A stretch of 6,994 nucleotides of DNA from DATKSS01 sp049582065 (GCA_049582065.1 JBAUTF010000107.1:1-6994), one strand, 5' to 3'; counted from the first letter of the stretch, positions 1 to 6,126 are shown. Notes: generated from the letters alone by a model not told the origin. Numbers and translations are program-made.

Positions 1-2
1 TG

Positions 3-413
3 TATCTCAACGCGCGGGCCATCCTGCCGCACGTGCCTCAGGACGAGCTGCCGGCTCAGTCGCTCGCGGCCGCGATCTATCTCGACTCCGGGGTGCGCAC
101 CATGGAGCGTGGCGTCGTCTCCGCTGGTCGAGATCCCGCCACCGGTGAGAATCGCCATCCGCGGCTTGAATTGGTGCGCCTGACGATCCCACGGCGCGTG
201 TATACGCAATCGCACATGGAGGTCACGTCGGAGTCCGTCGTCAGCGTGTGCGCACATGCGGACGAAATCGGCGGCCTGGCCTTCACCGACGAACCCGACG
301 ACCTGCGCTTCTTCCTGGCGCGATTCCGCCCCCTTCCGGTCCCGGCGAAATCCACCGTTGGCGTTCCAGAACGCCTGCGGGCGAAGCCCCTTCCGGTCGC
401 GCCAGGCGGCTGA
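3..413 (+). CDS. tpl: Tyrosine phenol-lyase, C-terminal part (5' end outside window)
   Basis: This is the end of a fold-type I PLP enzyme of the tryptophanase/tyrosine phenol-lyase (beta-eliminating lyase) family. The frame is open from the window edge and no start is visible; the GTG at 33 is internal. Tyrosine phenol-lyase reversibly splits L-tyrosine into phenol, pyruvate and ammonium in the cytoplasm. The segment RTMERGVVSAGR (about 96-131) aligns with the block carrying Met379 and Arg381 of the Citrobacter enzyme; Arg381 recognises the phenol, and tryptophanase has Val and Ile there. LVRLTIPRRVYTQ contains the substrate-carboxylate arginine (Arg404 equivalent). LRFFLARF (303-326) keeps the Phe448-Phe449 pair, where tryptophanase has His-Phe. 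The family normally ends just after this motif, but here about 28 more residues rich in Pro and Arg follow. The family assignment is strong. The choice of tyrosine phenol-lyase over tryptophanase rests on these recalled specificity residues, since two thirds or more of the protein lies upstream. Confidence 0.88.
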   Translation, partial: YLNARAILPHVPQDELPAQSLAAAIYLDSGVRTMERGVVSAGRDPATGENRHPRLELVRLTIPRRVYTQSHMEVTSESVVSVCAHADEIGGLAFTDEPDDLRFFLARFRPLPVPAKSTVGVPERLRAKPLPVAPGG

Positions 414-530
414 CCCCCGACCACGTCTGGCGAGCGGCCTTCGAAACAAGGGTGAGGACTTTCGCCTCTATTGGGAAACGCTCGCGACGGAGGACGATGG
501 GACTGGCGAAGACACACAGGTCTCGCGTTC

Positions 531-537
531 AGAGGAG
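531..537 (+). promoter_or_regulatory. Ribosome binding site deciding the start at 544
   Basis: AGAGGAG lies six bases before the ATG at 544. It favours this start over upstream in-frame extensions that overlap the lyase gene, and over the ATG at 610, which is preceded by a less regular purine stretch. Confidence 0.7.
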
Positions 538-543
538 AACATC

Positions 544-1032
544 ATGAGAAAAGCCGTCACAAAGTCCGTTCGCACACGGCACGAGACGCTCAAGCCTGAG
601 GACAGGCTGATGAACAAGACGTGGACGAACATCGCTCGCACCGAGGAGCGGGTGCTCAACGCCGCCACCGAGGTCGTCGAGGCTGTTCCTGCACCGGTGG
701 ACGTTATCGACAGTGCCCTCTGGTTCGCTGCCAAGACGCTGAAGGCGCAGCGGGAGGCGCTCGTGCCCCTCCTCGAGAGCGTCACCCCCAGGATGGCAAC
801 CGGCCGCTCCGTGCCCACGGTCGCCGACGCCGTGGCATCTGCGTATGGCCTCGCCGAGCGAGTGCTCGAGACGCAGCGCACGGCACTTCGCGGGATGATC
901 GAAACGGTCACGCCGCCCTTGGCCAAGCACGTCAGGACGGCGAGCGGCACCGTCGCGACGCCGAAGCGCAGCGTCGCACGCCGCCCGGCGCGGGCGGTCG
1001 CAGTGCGGAAGACATCGAGAGTGCGCGGCTAG
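544..1032 (+). CDS. Small helical protein with internal duplication and basic tail (phasin-like or nucleoid-associated-like)
   Basis: This 162-residue protein is not one I recognise as a named family. It has no signal peptide or membrane segment, so it is probably cytoplasmic. After a charged N-terminus, residues 30-130 look like amphipathic helix. Residues 49-88 and 91-130 are a tandem duplication with an offset of 42. They share about 15 of 40 positions, including the core LxxQRxAL and the ExVTP that ends each unit. A third degenerate copy may start at ERVL (residues 36-39). The last ~25 residues (from about 139) are rich in Arg, Lys, Ala and Pro, with TPKR and ARRPAR stretches like those in histone H1-type or heparin-binding tails. 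The helical repeats recall polyhydroxyalkanoate-granule phasins and similar apolipoprotein-like coats, and the tail could bind nucleic acid or another polyanion. Both functions are inferences. The gene stands alone, between the lyase and a terminator-like hairpin, with a good ribosome binding site. Confidence 0.8.
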   Translation: MRKAVTKSVRTRHETLKPEDRLMNKTWTNIARTEERVLNAATEVVEAVPAPVDVIDSALWFAAKTLKAQREALVPLLESVTPRMATGRSVPTVADAVASAYGLAERVLETQRTALRGMIETVTPPLAKHVRTASGTVATPKRSVARRPARAVAVRKTSRVRG

Positions 1033-1048
1033 GTCGCTTCCACTCCAC

Positions 1049-1089
1049 AAGGGCTTCGCGCGGCCTCACGAGAGTCTCGCGAAGCCCTT
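1049..1089 (+). terminator. 12-bp perfect inverted repeat downstream of the helical protein gene
   Basis: AAGGGCTTCGCG (1049-1060) is exactly complementary to CGCGAAGCCCTT (1078-1089), with a 17-base loop, and begins 16 bases after the stop codon. There is no clean U-run after the stem, so it may end transcription without a classical tail, as is common in GC-rich bacteria. It could also protect the mRNA 3' end. Confidence 0.6.
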
Positions 1090-1190
1090 CCACATCGGAT
1101 GTGGTCACACCGTCGTCAGGGGGTCAGCATCGCGGCATGGCGAATCGGCAAGTACCCGAGTGACCGGCGCTGAGCATAGGTTTTGACCAG

Positions 1191-2108
1191 ATGGAGCCGG
1201 TTCCCCCCGACCTTCCGACGATCACCCGAGCGCAGGTGGCGAGACTGGCCGATGCCGCGTTTCTCACCGATGCTGACGGCGCGATCACGGCGTGGAACAC
1301 GGCGGCAGCGGAGTTGCTCGGCCATCCGGCCACCAACGCCGTGGGTAGGCGCTGTGCGGTCCTCCTCGAGGGAGTGAAGGTGCACGGAGCACCTGTGTGC
1401 ACGCACCCCTGCCTGATCGAGCAGCGCTTGTTGGCGACGCAGCGAATCTCGCGCACGCCGGCTCACCCGACGGCCCACCCGGACATGGTGGCGCGCCATT
1501 CCGACGGCGGGCGGCTCAATCTCAGCGTCGTGGCGATGGCAGTGGCGGTGGACGGAATACCAATGCTTCTGCATCTGCTTCGCCATGACGCTCAGAGTGG
1601 ACACGATCCGTTGACGGGTTCGTTGAGCCGCGATGCCTTCACCGTCCGCGTGCTCGACGAGCAGAACCGCGCTCTCCGCATCGGGTCATCACCGGCGGTG
1701 GCGCTCGTCGATGTTGACGGACTCAAAGCCATCAATGACGCACATGGCCACGCCACGGGTGATCGACTGCTCATCGGCATCGCGGACGCGCTCCGCGCGG
1801 GTCGACGCGCCGACCTCGTGGCGCGGTGGGGGGGTGATGAGTTCGTCGTCCTCCTTCCTGACGCAGCACCGGTTGAGGGGGCCCGGCGCCTGCGACGCAC
1901 GCTGAGACTGCTCAGACATACGGTTACCGTCGGCGGGGAGCCGGCAACCTTCTCCGCGGGAGTCGCGCAACTCGAGGCGCAGGCTCCCTTCACCATGGCG
2001 TTGCAGATGGCGGACGAGGCATTGTATAAGGCGAAGCGGCGCGGGGGAGCGTGTGTGCTCGTTGCCAGGGCCCAGCGCTCGCGGCCACCAGGAGGATCGG
2101 CGTCATGA
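1191..2108 (+). CDS. PAS-GGDEF diguanylate cyclase
   Basis: This 305-residue protein should make cyclic di-GMP from two GTP. Residues about 15-130 form a PAS sensor domain: FLTDADGAITAWNTAAAELLG is the usual start of the fold, and DGGRLNLSVVAMAV a late strand. It carries three cysteines, Cys55, Cys70 and Cys74, spaced as in the Cys-bearing PAS domains of some actinobacterial and Chloroflexota regulators. The GGDEF domain begins at HDPLTGSLSRDAF (138-150). Metal/GTP-contact motif VDVDGLKAINDAHGHATGD spans 173-191, the active loop GGDEF is at 214-218, and RRAD at 205-208 fits the RxxD product-inhibition site five residues upstream. All catalytic motifs look intact, so an active, feedback-inhibited enzyme is expected. 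No membrane segment is visible, implying a cytoplasmic sensor. ATG 1191 is the first start after an in-frame stop at 1161; only a weak TAGG lies upstream. The stop codon overlaps an ATG (ATGA, 2105-2108) that opens just a 22-codon frame. Confidence 0.93.
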   Translation: MEPVPPDLPTITRAQVARLADAAFLTDADGAITAWNTAAAELLGHPATNAVGRRCAVLLEGVKVHGAPVCTHPCLIEQRLLATQRISRTPAHPTAHPDMVARHSDGGRLNLSVVAMAVAVDGIPMLLHLLRHDAQSGHDPLTGSLSRDAFTVRVLDEQNRALRIGSSPAVALVDVDGLKAINDAHGHATGDRLLIGIADALRAGRRADLVARWGGDEFVVLLPDAAPVEGARRLRRTLRLLRHTVTVGGEPATFSAGVAQLEAQAPFTMALQMADEALYKAKRRGGACVLVARAQRSRPPGGSAS

Positions 2109-2218
2109 CGAGAGCTCACCTCGGCCGGCGCCTTCGACAACCAGATGGCCGGCTCACACGGCTGCCGAGCTGAAGATCGTCTCTCCACGATGGCGCATCG
2201 GAATACCAGCCTGGCGAC

Positions 2219-3235
2219 GTGAGACTGCACCGCATCCGCAGTGTCGTGGCGAGTCTGATCGGCTCCCCCTGGGTGCGGTTGACGGGCAGCCTGGTCGCGG
2301 TGGCGCTCTTCGTCCACAGTGTTGATCTCCCGCAGGCCTTGCGCCTGTATGGGCATCTGGTTCCCGGTTGGACGCTCCTTGCCGTCGGTTTCGCCACTCT
2401 CTCCGTGGTCGCGAGCGTCGCGGAGTGGGGCGTGCTGCTCCGGGGCAGCGGCCACCACCTCGACTGGAGCTTCCTCGGTTCCTGGTACTTGAAGGGACTC
2501 TTCGTCAATCAGGTAACTCCCGCCGGGGTGGGCAGCGATGCTGTGCGCGCGCTCCAGGTCGGAAAGAGGACCGGTCACGGACCGATGGTTGCCTCCCTGG
2601 TCGCCAGCCGCATGGCCGGGACGCTCGCGATGTCGTGGTGGGCTCTTGCGGCCGCTGTCATCGCCCGCGACCAGCTCAACATCCCTGGCGTCACCGCCTT
2701 CGTCCTCTTCGCCGCAGCGATGATGGGGGCGTGGGTGCTGGCACTGATCGCTGAACTGGTGCGTGTGCGCATTCCTGAGCACCACACCATCTCCCACGCG
2801 ATCGGTCGCTTCGTTCGTCCGTTCACCAGCGCCTTCGACGGCTATCGCGGGCAGCCTCTGCGCACCGTGGGTCGCAGCGTCGCCGCCGGTGTCGCCGCCT
2901 GGGGCTTCAACCTGTTCTCGCTGGCTACCTTCTCTTCAGCGCTGCAAAGCAACGTATCGTGGTCGGTGTTCGCGCTGATCATGCCCGTTGCGCTTCTGGC
3001 CACCTTTGTCCCTATCTCTGCGAACGGGATCGGGGTCCGCGAAGGGTTGATCGTGATACTCCTCGTGCGCGCCCACGTCGCGCTCGGCACCGCGACTGCG
3101 CTGAGCCTCTTCGTCGATCTGCAAATGCTGCCGTTTGCGTTCATCGGCGGCATGGTCTACCTCGAGGAGCACCGCCGGCGCCGCCGCCGCGGCAGTGAAC
3201 TCGAAGCGGGTGAACACGATCGCGCAGGTTTGTGA
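2219..3235 (+). CDS. Lysylphosphatidylglycerol synthase TM-region family protein (UPF0104, flippase-like)
   Basis: This 338-residue polytopic inner-membrane protein has about seven to eight hydrophobic segments, for example around residues 21-38, 50-68, 136-150, 156-180, 218-242, 247-265, 275-295 and 297-315. The family's conserved loops are present: NQVTPAGVGSDAVRALQV (97-114), the following SLVASRMAG (126-134), and PISANGIGVREG (265-276). This region corresponds to the N-terminal flippase part of MprF-like proteins. The C-terminal aminoacyl-transferase domain is absent, so it should not itself make lysyl-phosphatidylglycerol. Relatives are thought to move or handle lipids or lipid-linked molecules, and the substrate here cannot be read from sequence. 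The tail after residue 315 is very Arg-rich and should face the cytoplasm. The GTG at 2219 is the best start after the in-frame stop at 2171; there is no clear ribosome binding site. The gene follows the cyclase in the same direction after 110 bases and may share its transcript. Confidence 0.85.
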   Translation: MRLHRIRSVVASLIGSPWVRLTGSLVAVALFVHSVDLPQALRLYGHLVPGWTLLAVGFATLSVVASVAEWGVLLRGSGHHLDWSFLGSWYLKGLFVNQVTPAGVGSDAVRALQVGKRTGHGPMVASLVASRMAGTLAMSWWALAAAVIARDQLNIPGVTAFVLFAAAMMGAWVLALIAELVRVRIPEHHTISHAIGRFVRPFTSAFDGYRGQPLRTVGRSVAAGVAAWGFNLFSLATFSSALQSNVSWSVFALIMPVALLATFVPISANGIGVREGLIVILLVRAHVALGTATALSLFVDLQMLPFAFIGGMVYLEEHRRRRRRGSELEAGEHDRAGL

Positions 3236-3251
3236 ACGCCCCGCGAGCGGC

Positions 3252-3285
3252 CGGCGGTTGCAGCGTCTGGCGCTGCCGACTGCCG
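3252..3285. terminator. Bidirectional terminator-like hairpin between convergent genes
   Basis: GCAGCG (3260-3265) pairs perfectly with CGCTGC (3271-3276) across a 5-base loop. Flanking CGGCGGT (3252-3258) and ACTGCCG (3279-3285) extend the stem with one mismatch and a small internal loop. It sits in the 62-base gap between the flippase-like gene and the lipoprotein gene, which end toward each other, so it could serve both strands. No strong U-run is present. Confidence 0.55.
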
Positions 3286-3297
3286 AGGTGCGACAGG

Positions 3298-3870
3298 TCA
3301 TCCCATGACGCCCATGCCTCCCGCGTTGATGACTTCCCAGCGCCCTCCGAAGGCATCGATCCCCTCGCCGTTCGCGATGCCCGGCACCGAGTCGGCGATG
3401 AAGCAATACAAGGGGTGACCGTCATACGTAACCTGAGTGGTCCCGTCCTGTCGCTTGGTCGTGCCGAGCAACCTCTGCGAGACGCCACCCGTCGCTCGCG
3501 GGAGACCAATCGTGGTCAAGGGCGGCCAGTTATGTGCGCACGACCCAAGACAGTTTGACATCGTCCCTGCGTCACCAAGGAAGACATACAGGGTCTTCCC
3601 GTTGGCTCCGACGAGGATCTGTCCCAGCGGAGCGACGACGCGCAATGCTGTAGCGGTGCCGGCCGCGGGAACCGGTGGTGCGGCTGTAGGCGTCGGCTTC
3701 GCCGATGGCGCCGGCGTGGCATCGATTGTCGGCGCGGGTGTCGCGGGCCGTGAGGATGCGGCAGTCGGAGTTGATGATGTGCCGCCGAGTGTGCTGACGG
3801 TTGTAGATCCGCAGGCAGCGAGGATCAACAGACTGAGGGTTCCGCTCAACATCGCAAGGTTTCGTTTCAT
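3298..3870 (-). CDS. COG4315-type 'secreted repeat' lipoprotein
   Basis: This 190-residue predicted lipoprotein is anchored outside the cytoplasmic membrane. MKRN and a hydrophobic stretch lead to the lipobox LAAC, with Cys20 as the lipidated residue. A Thr/Ala/Pro/Ser-rich linker (about 22-72) should hold the rest away from the membrane. Residues 80-118 and 142-184 are the two units of the Secreted_repeat family (PF03640): GKTLYVFLGD with CLGSCAHNWPPL (Cys107, Cys111), then VTYDGHPLYCFIADSVPG and a final GGRWEVI. The family's biochemical role is unknown; the conserved Cys, His and Asp positions could suit metal or redox binding, which is inference. ATG 3870 is preferred because it starts the signal peptide directly and has GGAG eight bases upstream; a start at 3912 would add 14 residues before the Lys-Arg. 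The gene is monocistronic as far as seen and converges on the flippase-like gene. Confidence 0.9.
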   Translation of the reverse strand: MKRNLAMLSGTLSLLILAACGSTTVSTLGGTSSTPTAASSRPATPAPTIDATPAPSAKPTPTAAPPVPAAGTATALRVVAPLGQILVGANGKTLYVFLGDAGTMSNCLGSCAHNWPPLTTIGLPRATGGVSQRLLGTTKRQDGTTQVTYDGHPLYCFIADSVPGIANGEGIDAFGGRWEVINAGGMGVMG

Positions 3871-3904
3871 CGTCAACGCTCCGCGGTCATCGCCGCATGT
3901 CTGC

Positions 3905-3939
3905 CCGACCATGAGTCGGTTGTGAAACTCGATACGAGT
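3905..3939. promoter_or_regulatory. Two short inverted repeats upstream of the lipoprotein gene
   Basis: CCGAC-CATGA-GTCGG (3905-3919) and ACTCG-ATA-CGAGT (3927-3939) lie 35-69 bases before the lipoprotein start. They could be an mRNA leader hairpin and an operator half-site pair. I found no convincing -10/-35 pair here, and each repeat has only 5-bp arms, so chance is a real alternative. The rest of the 254-base gap up to the decarboxylase remnant shows no gene. Confidence 0.22.
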
Positions 3940-4124
3940 GATGGTTACGAGCGCTGTGAGACGAGAAGGCGCAGCTGCATTCTGCAGTCAGATCATGTAA
4001 CCCGCTCCGTACCGCAATACGCGGGTGCCATCGATGTTGATGCGTTCGCGGCGGCGCGCTTCGCGTGCTCGCCTCGCTGCACAGGCCGTCACTGAGTGTT
4101 AGCCGTGCCGCGAGCCGCCCGCAT

Positions 4125-4547
4125 TCAGCCGCCGGATGCACCGACGGCGCGACGGACCGCATCCACAGAACGACTCACGTCGGTTGCGTCGGTCGCCCAA
4201 TTGCTCACCGAGATGCGCAACACATCCTGGTCGCGCCAGCGAGAGCCGGACATCCACACCGTGCCGTCGGCGATCAGGCGTGCGGTGATCGCGCGCGTGC
4301 GTGCGTCGTCGCCAAGCCGCAGACAGACCTGCGTGTACACAACGTCGTTGACCACCTGGGCTCCGCGAATGCCGGCCATGCCCTCGGCCATCGCCCGCGC
4401 ATTGCGGACGAGACCTTCGACCAGGTTGGCGACGCAGGACCGTCCTGGCGACCGCAGCGCGGCCCATACCGTCACGCCGCGTGCCCGCCGCGAGAACTCG
4501 GGCACCTTGAGCTCATGGCGAGGCTTCAAGGGGCTGGATTTCCGCAT
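4125..4547 (-). pseudogene. Truncated PLP-dependent group II decarboxylase (C-terminal remnant)
   Basis: The 140 readable residues match only the end of the pyridoxal-dependent decarboxylase family (PF00282; aromatic L-amino acid, tyrosine and glutamate decarboxylases). From about residue 16 the match is clear: VPEFSRRARGVTVWAALRS (15-33), the VVNDVVYTQVCLRLGDD stretch (65-81), TRAITARLIADGTVWMSGS (84-102) and VLRISVSNWATD (109-120). Full proteins are about 450-500 residues. The PLP-binding lysine and the whole large domain should lie upstream, but an in-frame stop occurs at 4557-4559 and none of the three minus-strand frames to about 4620 shows recognisable family sequence. The 5' end has therefore been lost, and the DUF1326 promoter region now abuts it. 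The body is free of stops and keeps the local GC-rich codon bias, which suggests a fairly recent deletion. It cannot be active on its own. A short expressed C-terminal fragment is possible but unlikely; the boundary of true homology is near 4514. Confidence 0.78.
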
Positions 4548-4563
4548 ACCGCCTCGCTAGAAT
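4535..4563 (+). promoter_or_regulatory. Possible promoter for the DUF1326-DUF2182 operon
   Basis: TAGAAT at 4558-4563 matches five of six bases of the TATAAT -10 consensus and lies 51 bases before the DUF1326 start codon. TGGATT at 4535-4540, 17 bases upstream of it, is a weak -35 (three of six). It overlaps the 5' edge of the decarboxylase remnant on the other strand. Confidence 0.35.
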
Positions 4564-4601
4564 CCTGGGGGCTTGCGCTTGACGCGCGTCGAACCGGGAT
4601 C

Positions 4602-4606
4602 GGAGG
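4602..4606 (+). promoter_or_regulatory. Ribosome binding site for DUF1326
   Basis: GGAGG eight bases before ATG 4615 supports that start over the upstream TTG at 4573, which would add 14 residues not typical of the family ahead of the conserved Trp-containing first strand. Confidence 0.7.
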
Positions 4607-4614
4607 GTTGGAGA

Positions 4615-5217
4615 ATGTCCTGGAAGGTCAGTGGGTCGTACTTCGAGACCTGCTCGTGCAACGTGGTCTGCCCATGCACCGCATCGCTCGCGCTTGGCGC
4701 CACACTCGATCGCTGCAAGGTCACACTCGTCTTCAATGTCCACAACGGGGACGTCGAGGGCACCGATGTCGGCGGCCTGACGGTGGCGGCGATCGTCGAT
4801 ACACCGAAGGTCATGACCGACGGTAACTGGCGAGTCGGCGTGTTCATCGATGCTGCCGCTTCCGATGAGCAAGCCGAGAAGCTCGGTGGCGTGTTCTCCG
4901 GTGCGCTGGGCGGGCCGATGGCCGCGCTCGGGCCGCTGATCTCGGAGAATCTCGGCGTGCAGCGGGCTCCGATCGAGGTGCGTGAAGATGGGCTGCGCCA
5001 CTCGATTCGGATCGGTGACGCCGTGGACTTCGAGATAGAAGATGTCGTGTCATTCGGGGTGGAGACCGGCCAGCCCGCAAAGCTCACCGGTATCTTTCAT
5101 CCGGCCGGTTCGGAGTTGACAGTGGCCCGGGCGACGCGGTCGAAGATCGATGGGTTCGGGATCGCATACGAGGCCAAGGCTGCCTTCTCGACGTCGAACT
5201 TCTCGTGGTCGGCCTAG
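4615..5217 (+). CDS. DUF1326 family protein
   Basis: This 200-residue soluble protein has no signal peptide. It belongs to DUF1326 by its start, MSWKVSGSYFETCSCN, followed by VVCPC. That places Cys13, Cys15, Cys19 and Cys21 as a CxC-x3-CxC cluster, with Cys34 further on. Later family features are visible: the VGGLTVAAI strand (about 52-60), the DEQAEKLGGVFSGALGGP helix and glycine turn (84-101), and the closing FSTSNFSWSA. The length is usual for the family. The function is unknown; the clustered cysteines suggest binding of a soft metal or a dithiol role, which is inference. It overlaps the next gene, DUF2182, by 13 bases. This pairing recurs in bacteria and implies a shared job. It reads divergently from the decarboxylase remnant. 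Confidence 0.9.
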   Translation: MSWKVSGSYFETCSCNVVCPCTASLALGATLDRCKVTLVFNVHNGDVEGTDVGGLTVAAIVDTPKVMTDGNWRVGVFIDAAASDEQAEKLGGVFSGALGGPMAALGPLISENLGVQRAPIEVREDGLRHSIRIGDAVDFEIEDVVSFGVETGQPAKLTGIFHPAGSELTVARATRSKIDGFGIAYEAKAAFSTSNFSWSA

Positions 5218-6053
5218 ACACCGTCGAGTCCGCGTCCCTCGCGCAGAAGCAGCCGGACTCGGAGGGCCTGGCTCAACTCTTCGCCGCCGCACGAACGCGT
5301 CTGGGCTTGGTCCTACTGCTGTTCGTGCTCGCCGGTCTCGCCTGGTGGGCCACCGTCAATCAGATGGCGGGCATGGACACAGGTCCAGGCACAGACCTGG
5401 GGGCACTCGGATGGTTCATCGGCGTATGGGTGGTGATGATGGCCGCGATGATGCTTCCATCGGTTGCACCGACGGTTGCGCTGTATGCACGGCTGACGCG
5501 CCTCCGCAGCCCGGTGCGGCCGATCCTCTTCGCCTTCGCGTACCTTGTCGTGTGGGCCGCGGTTGGACTGCTCTCGTACGGCCTCTTCGAGGTGGGCAAG
5601 ACGTGGTTCGGGTCGCAGCTGGCCTGGAATGCCGGCGGGCGATGGGTCGCGGCGTCCGTCCTTGTGGGGGCGGCGGTCTACGAACTGACACCGCTGAAGA
5701 ACGTGTGCCTGGGGAAGTGCCGGAGTCCTCTCGGCTTCCTGCTCGGCAACTGGCGTGAAGGTGGGACTGGCGCGGTCGAGATGGGAGCAAGGCATGCTGC
5801 CTGGTGCGTCGGATGCTGCTGGGCGCTGATGGCGGCGCTGTTCGCTCTGGGCGTGATGAGCCTTGTCTGGATGGCGGTGGTTGCCGCACTCATCACGGCG
5901 GAAAAGACCATTCCGTGGCGTCGGCCGGTCGTGTGGGGGACGACCGCCATCCTGTTGGCGCTGGCAGTCATGGTGGCTGTCGCACCGCACTCGGTGCCTG
6001 GGCTGGTCGTACCTGGAAGCACGGGGATGAGCACGATGGGGACGATGCATTAG
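5205..6053 (+). CDS. DUF2182 family polytopic membrane protein (predicted metal-binding, COG5486)
   Basis: This 282-residue inner-membrane protein has about six hydrophobic segments (near residues 33-50, 68-88, 106-128, 146-162, 199-232, 243-262). DUF2182 hallmarks are all present: VVMMAAMMLPSVAP (76-89), TPLKNVCLGKCRSPLG (162-177) with Cys168 and Cys172, CVGCCWALM (201-209) with three cysteines, and GVMSLVWM followed by AEK (232-234). The Met-rich motif inside a membrane segment and the cysteine pairs are why the family is predicted to bind metal; transport or assembly of a metal centre is possible but unproven. The C-terminus adds a Met/His string (GMSTMGTMH, 274-282) that could bind copper-like ions. 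The GTG at 5205 is the only start that keeps the first membrane segment. With a 13-base overlap and no clear ribosome binding site, translation is probably coupled to DUF1326. Confidence 0.9.
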   Translation: MVGLDTVESASLAQKQPDSEGLAQLFAAARTRLGLVLLLFVLAGLAWWATVNQMAGMDTGPGTDLGALGWFIGVWVVMMAAMMLPSVAPTVALYARLTRLRSPVRPILFAFAYLVVWAAVGLLSYGLFEVGKTWFGSQLAWNAGGRWVAASVLVGAAVYELTPLKNVCLGKCRSPLGFLLGNWREGGTGAVEMGARHAAWCVGCCWALMAALFALGVMSLVWMAVVAALITAEKTIPWRRPVVWGTTAILLALAVMVAVAPHSVPGLVVPGSTGMSTMGTMH

Positions 6054-6126
6054 GCCCTGGCACCGATTCGTTGGCCGGACGGGCGCCGGCGCGTGCTATC
6101 GCCGTATCGTCGATCGCCTTCTGACT

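Noticed and set aside
256..543. Upstream extension of the helical protein gene to an ATG at 256
   Set aside because: It would overlap the lyase end by over 150 bases and ignores the good ribosome binding site at 531-537; the added residues look like out-of-frame translation.
2105..2173. A 22-codon frame starting with the ATG that overlaps the cyclase stop (ATGA)
   Set aside because: It is very short, Arg-rich and not recognisable. The ATGA overlap alone is expected often by chance, and its stop lies 45 bases before the next gene's start, so it does not couple the two.
1592..2797. Long open frame of 401 codons on the minus strand opposite the cyclase and flippase-like genes
   Set aside because: It spans two well-supported plus-strand genes, has low-complexity His/Arg/Asp-rich content and no domain; it is a by-product of the GC-rich codon pattern.
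3975..3987. CTGCA-TTC-TGCAG inverted repeat in the gap upstream of the lipoprotein gene
   Set aside because: It has only five-base arms and no link to a gene end or promoter; chance is the simplest explanation.
5313..6050. Open frame of 245 codons on the minus strand opposite DUF2182
   Set aside because: DUF2182 has clear family motifs on the plus strand; the antisense product is His/Arg-rich without recognisable features.
6083..6092. Perfect palindrome GCGCCGGCGC between DUF2182 and DUF899
   Set aside because: Ten-base GC-only palindromes are common by chance at this base composition, and there is no loop for a terminator.
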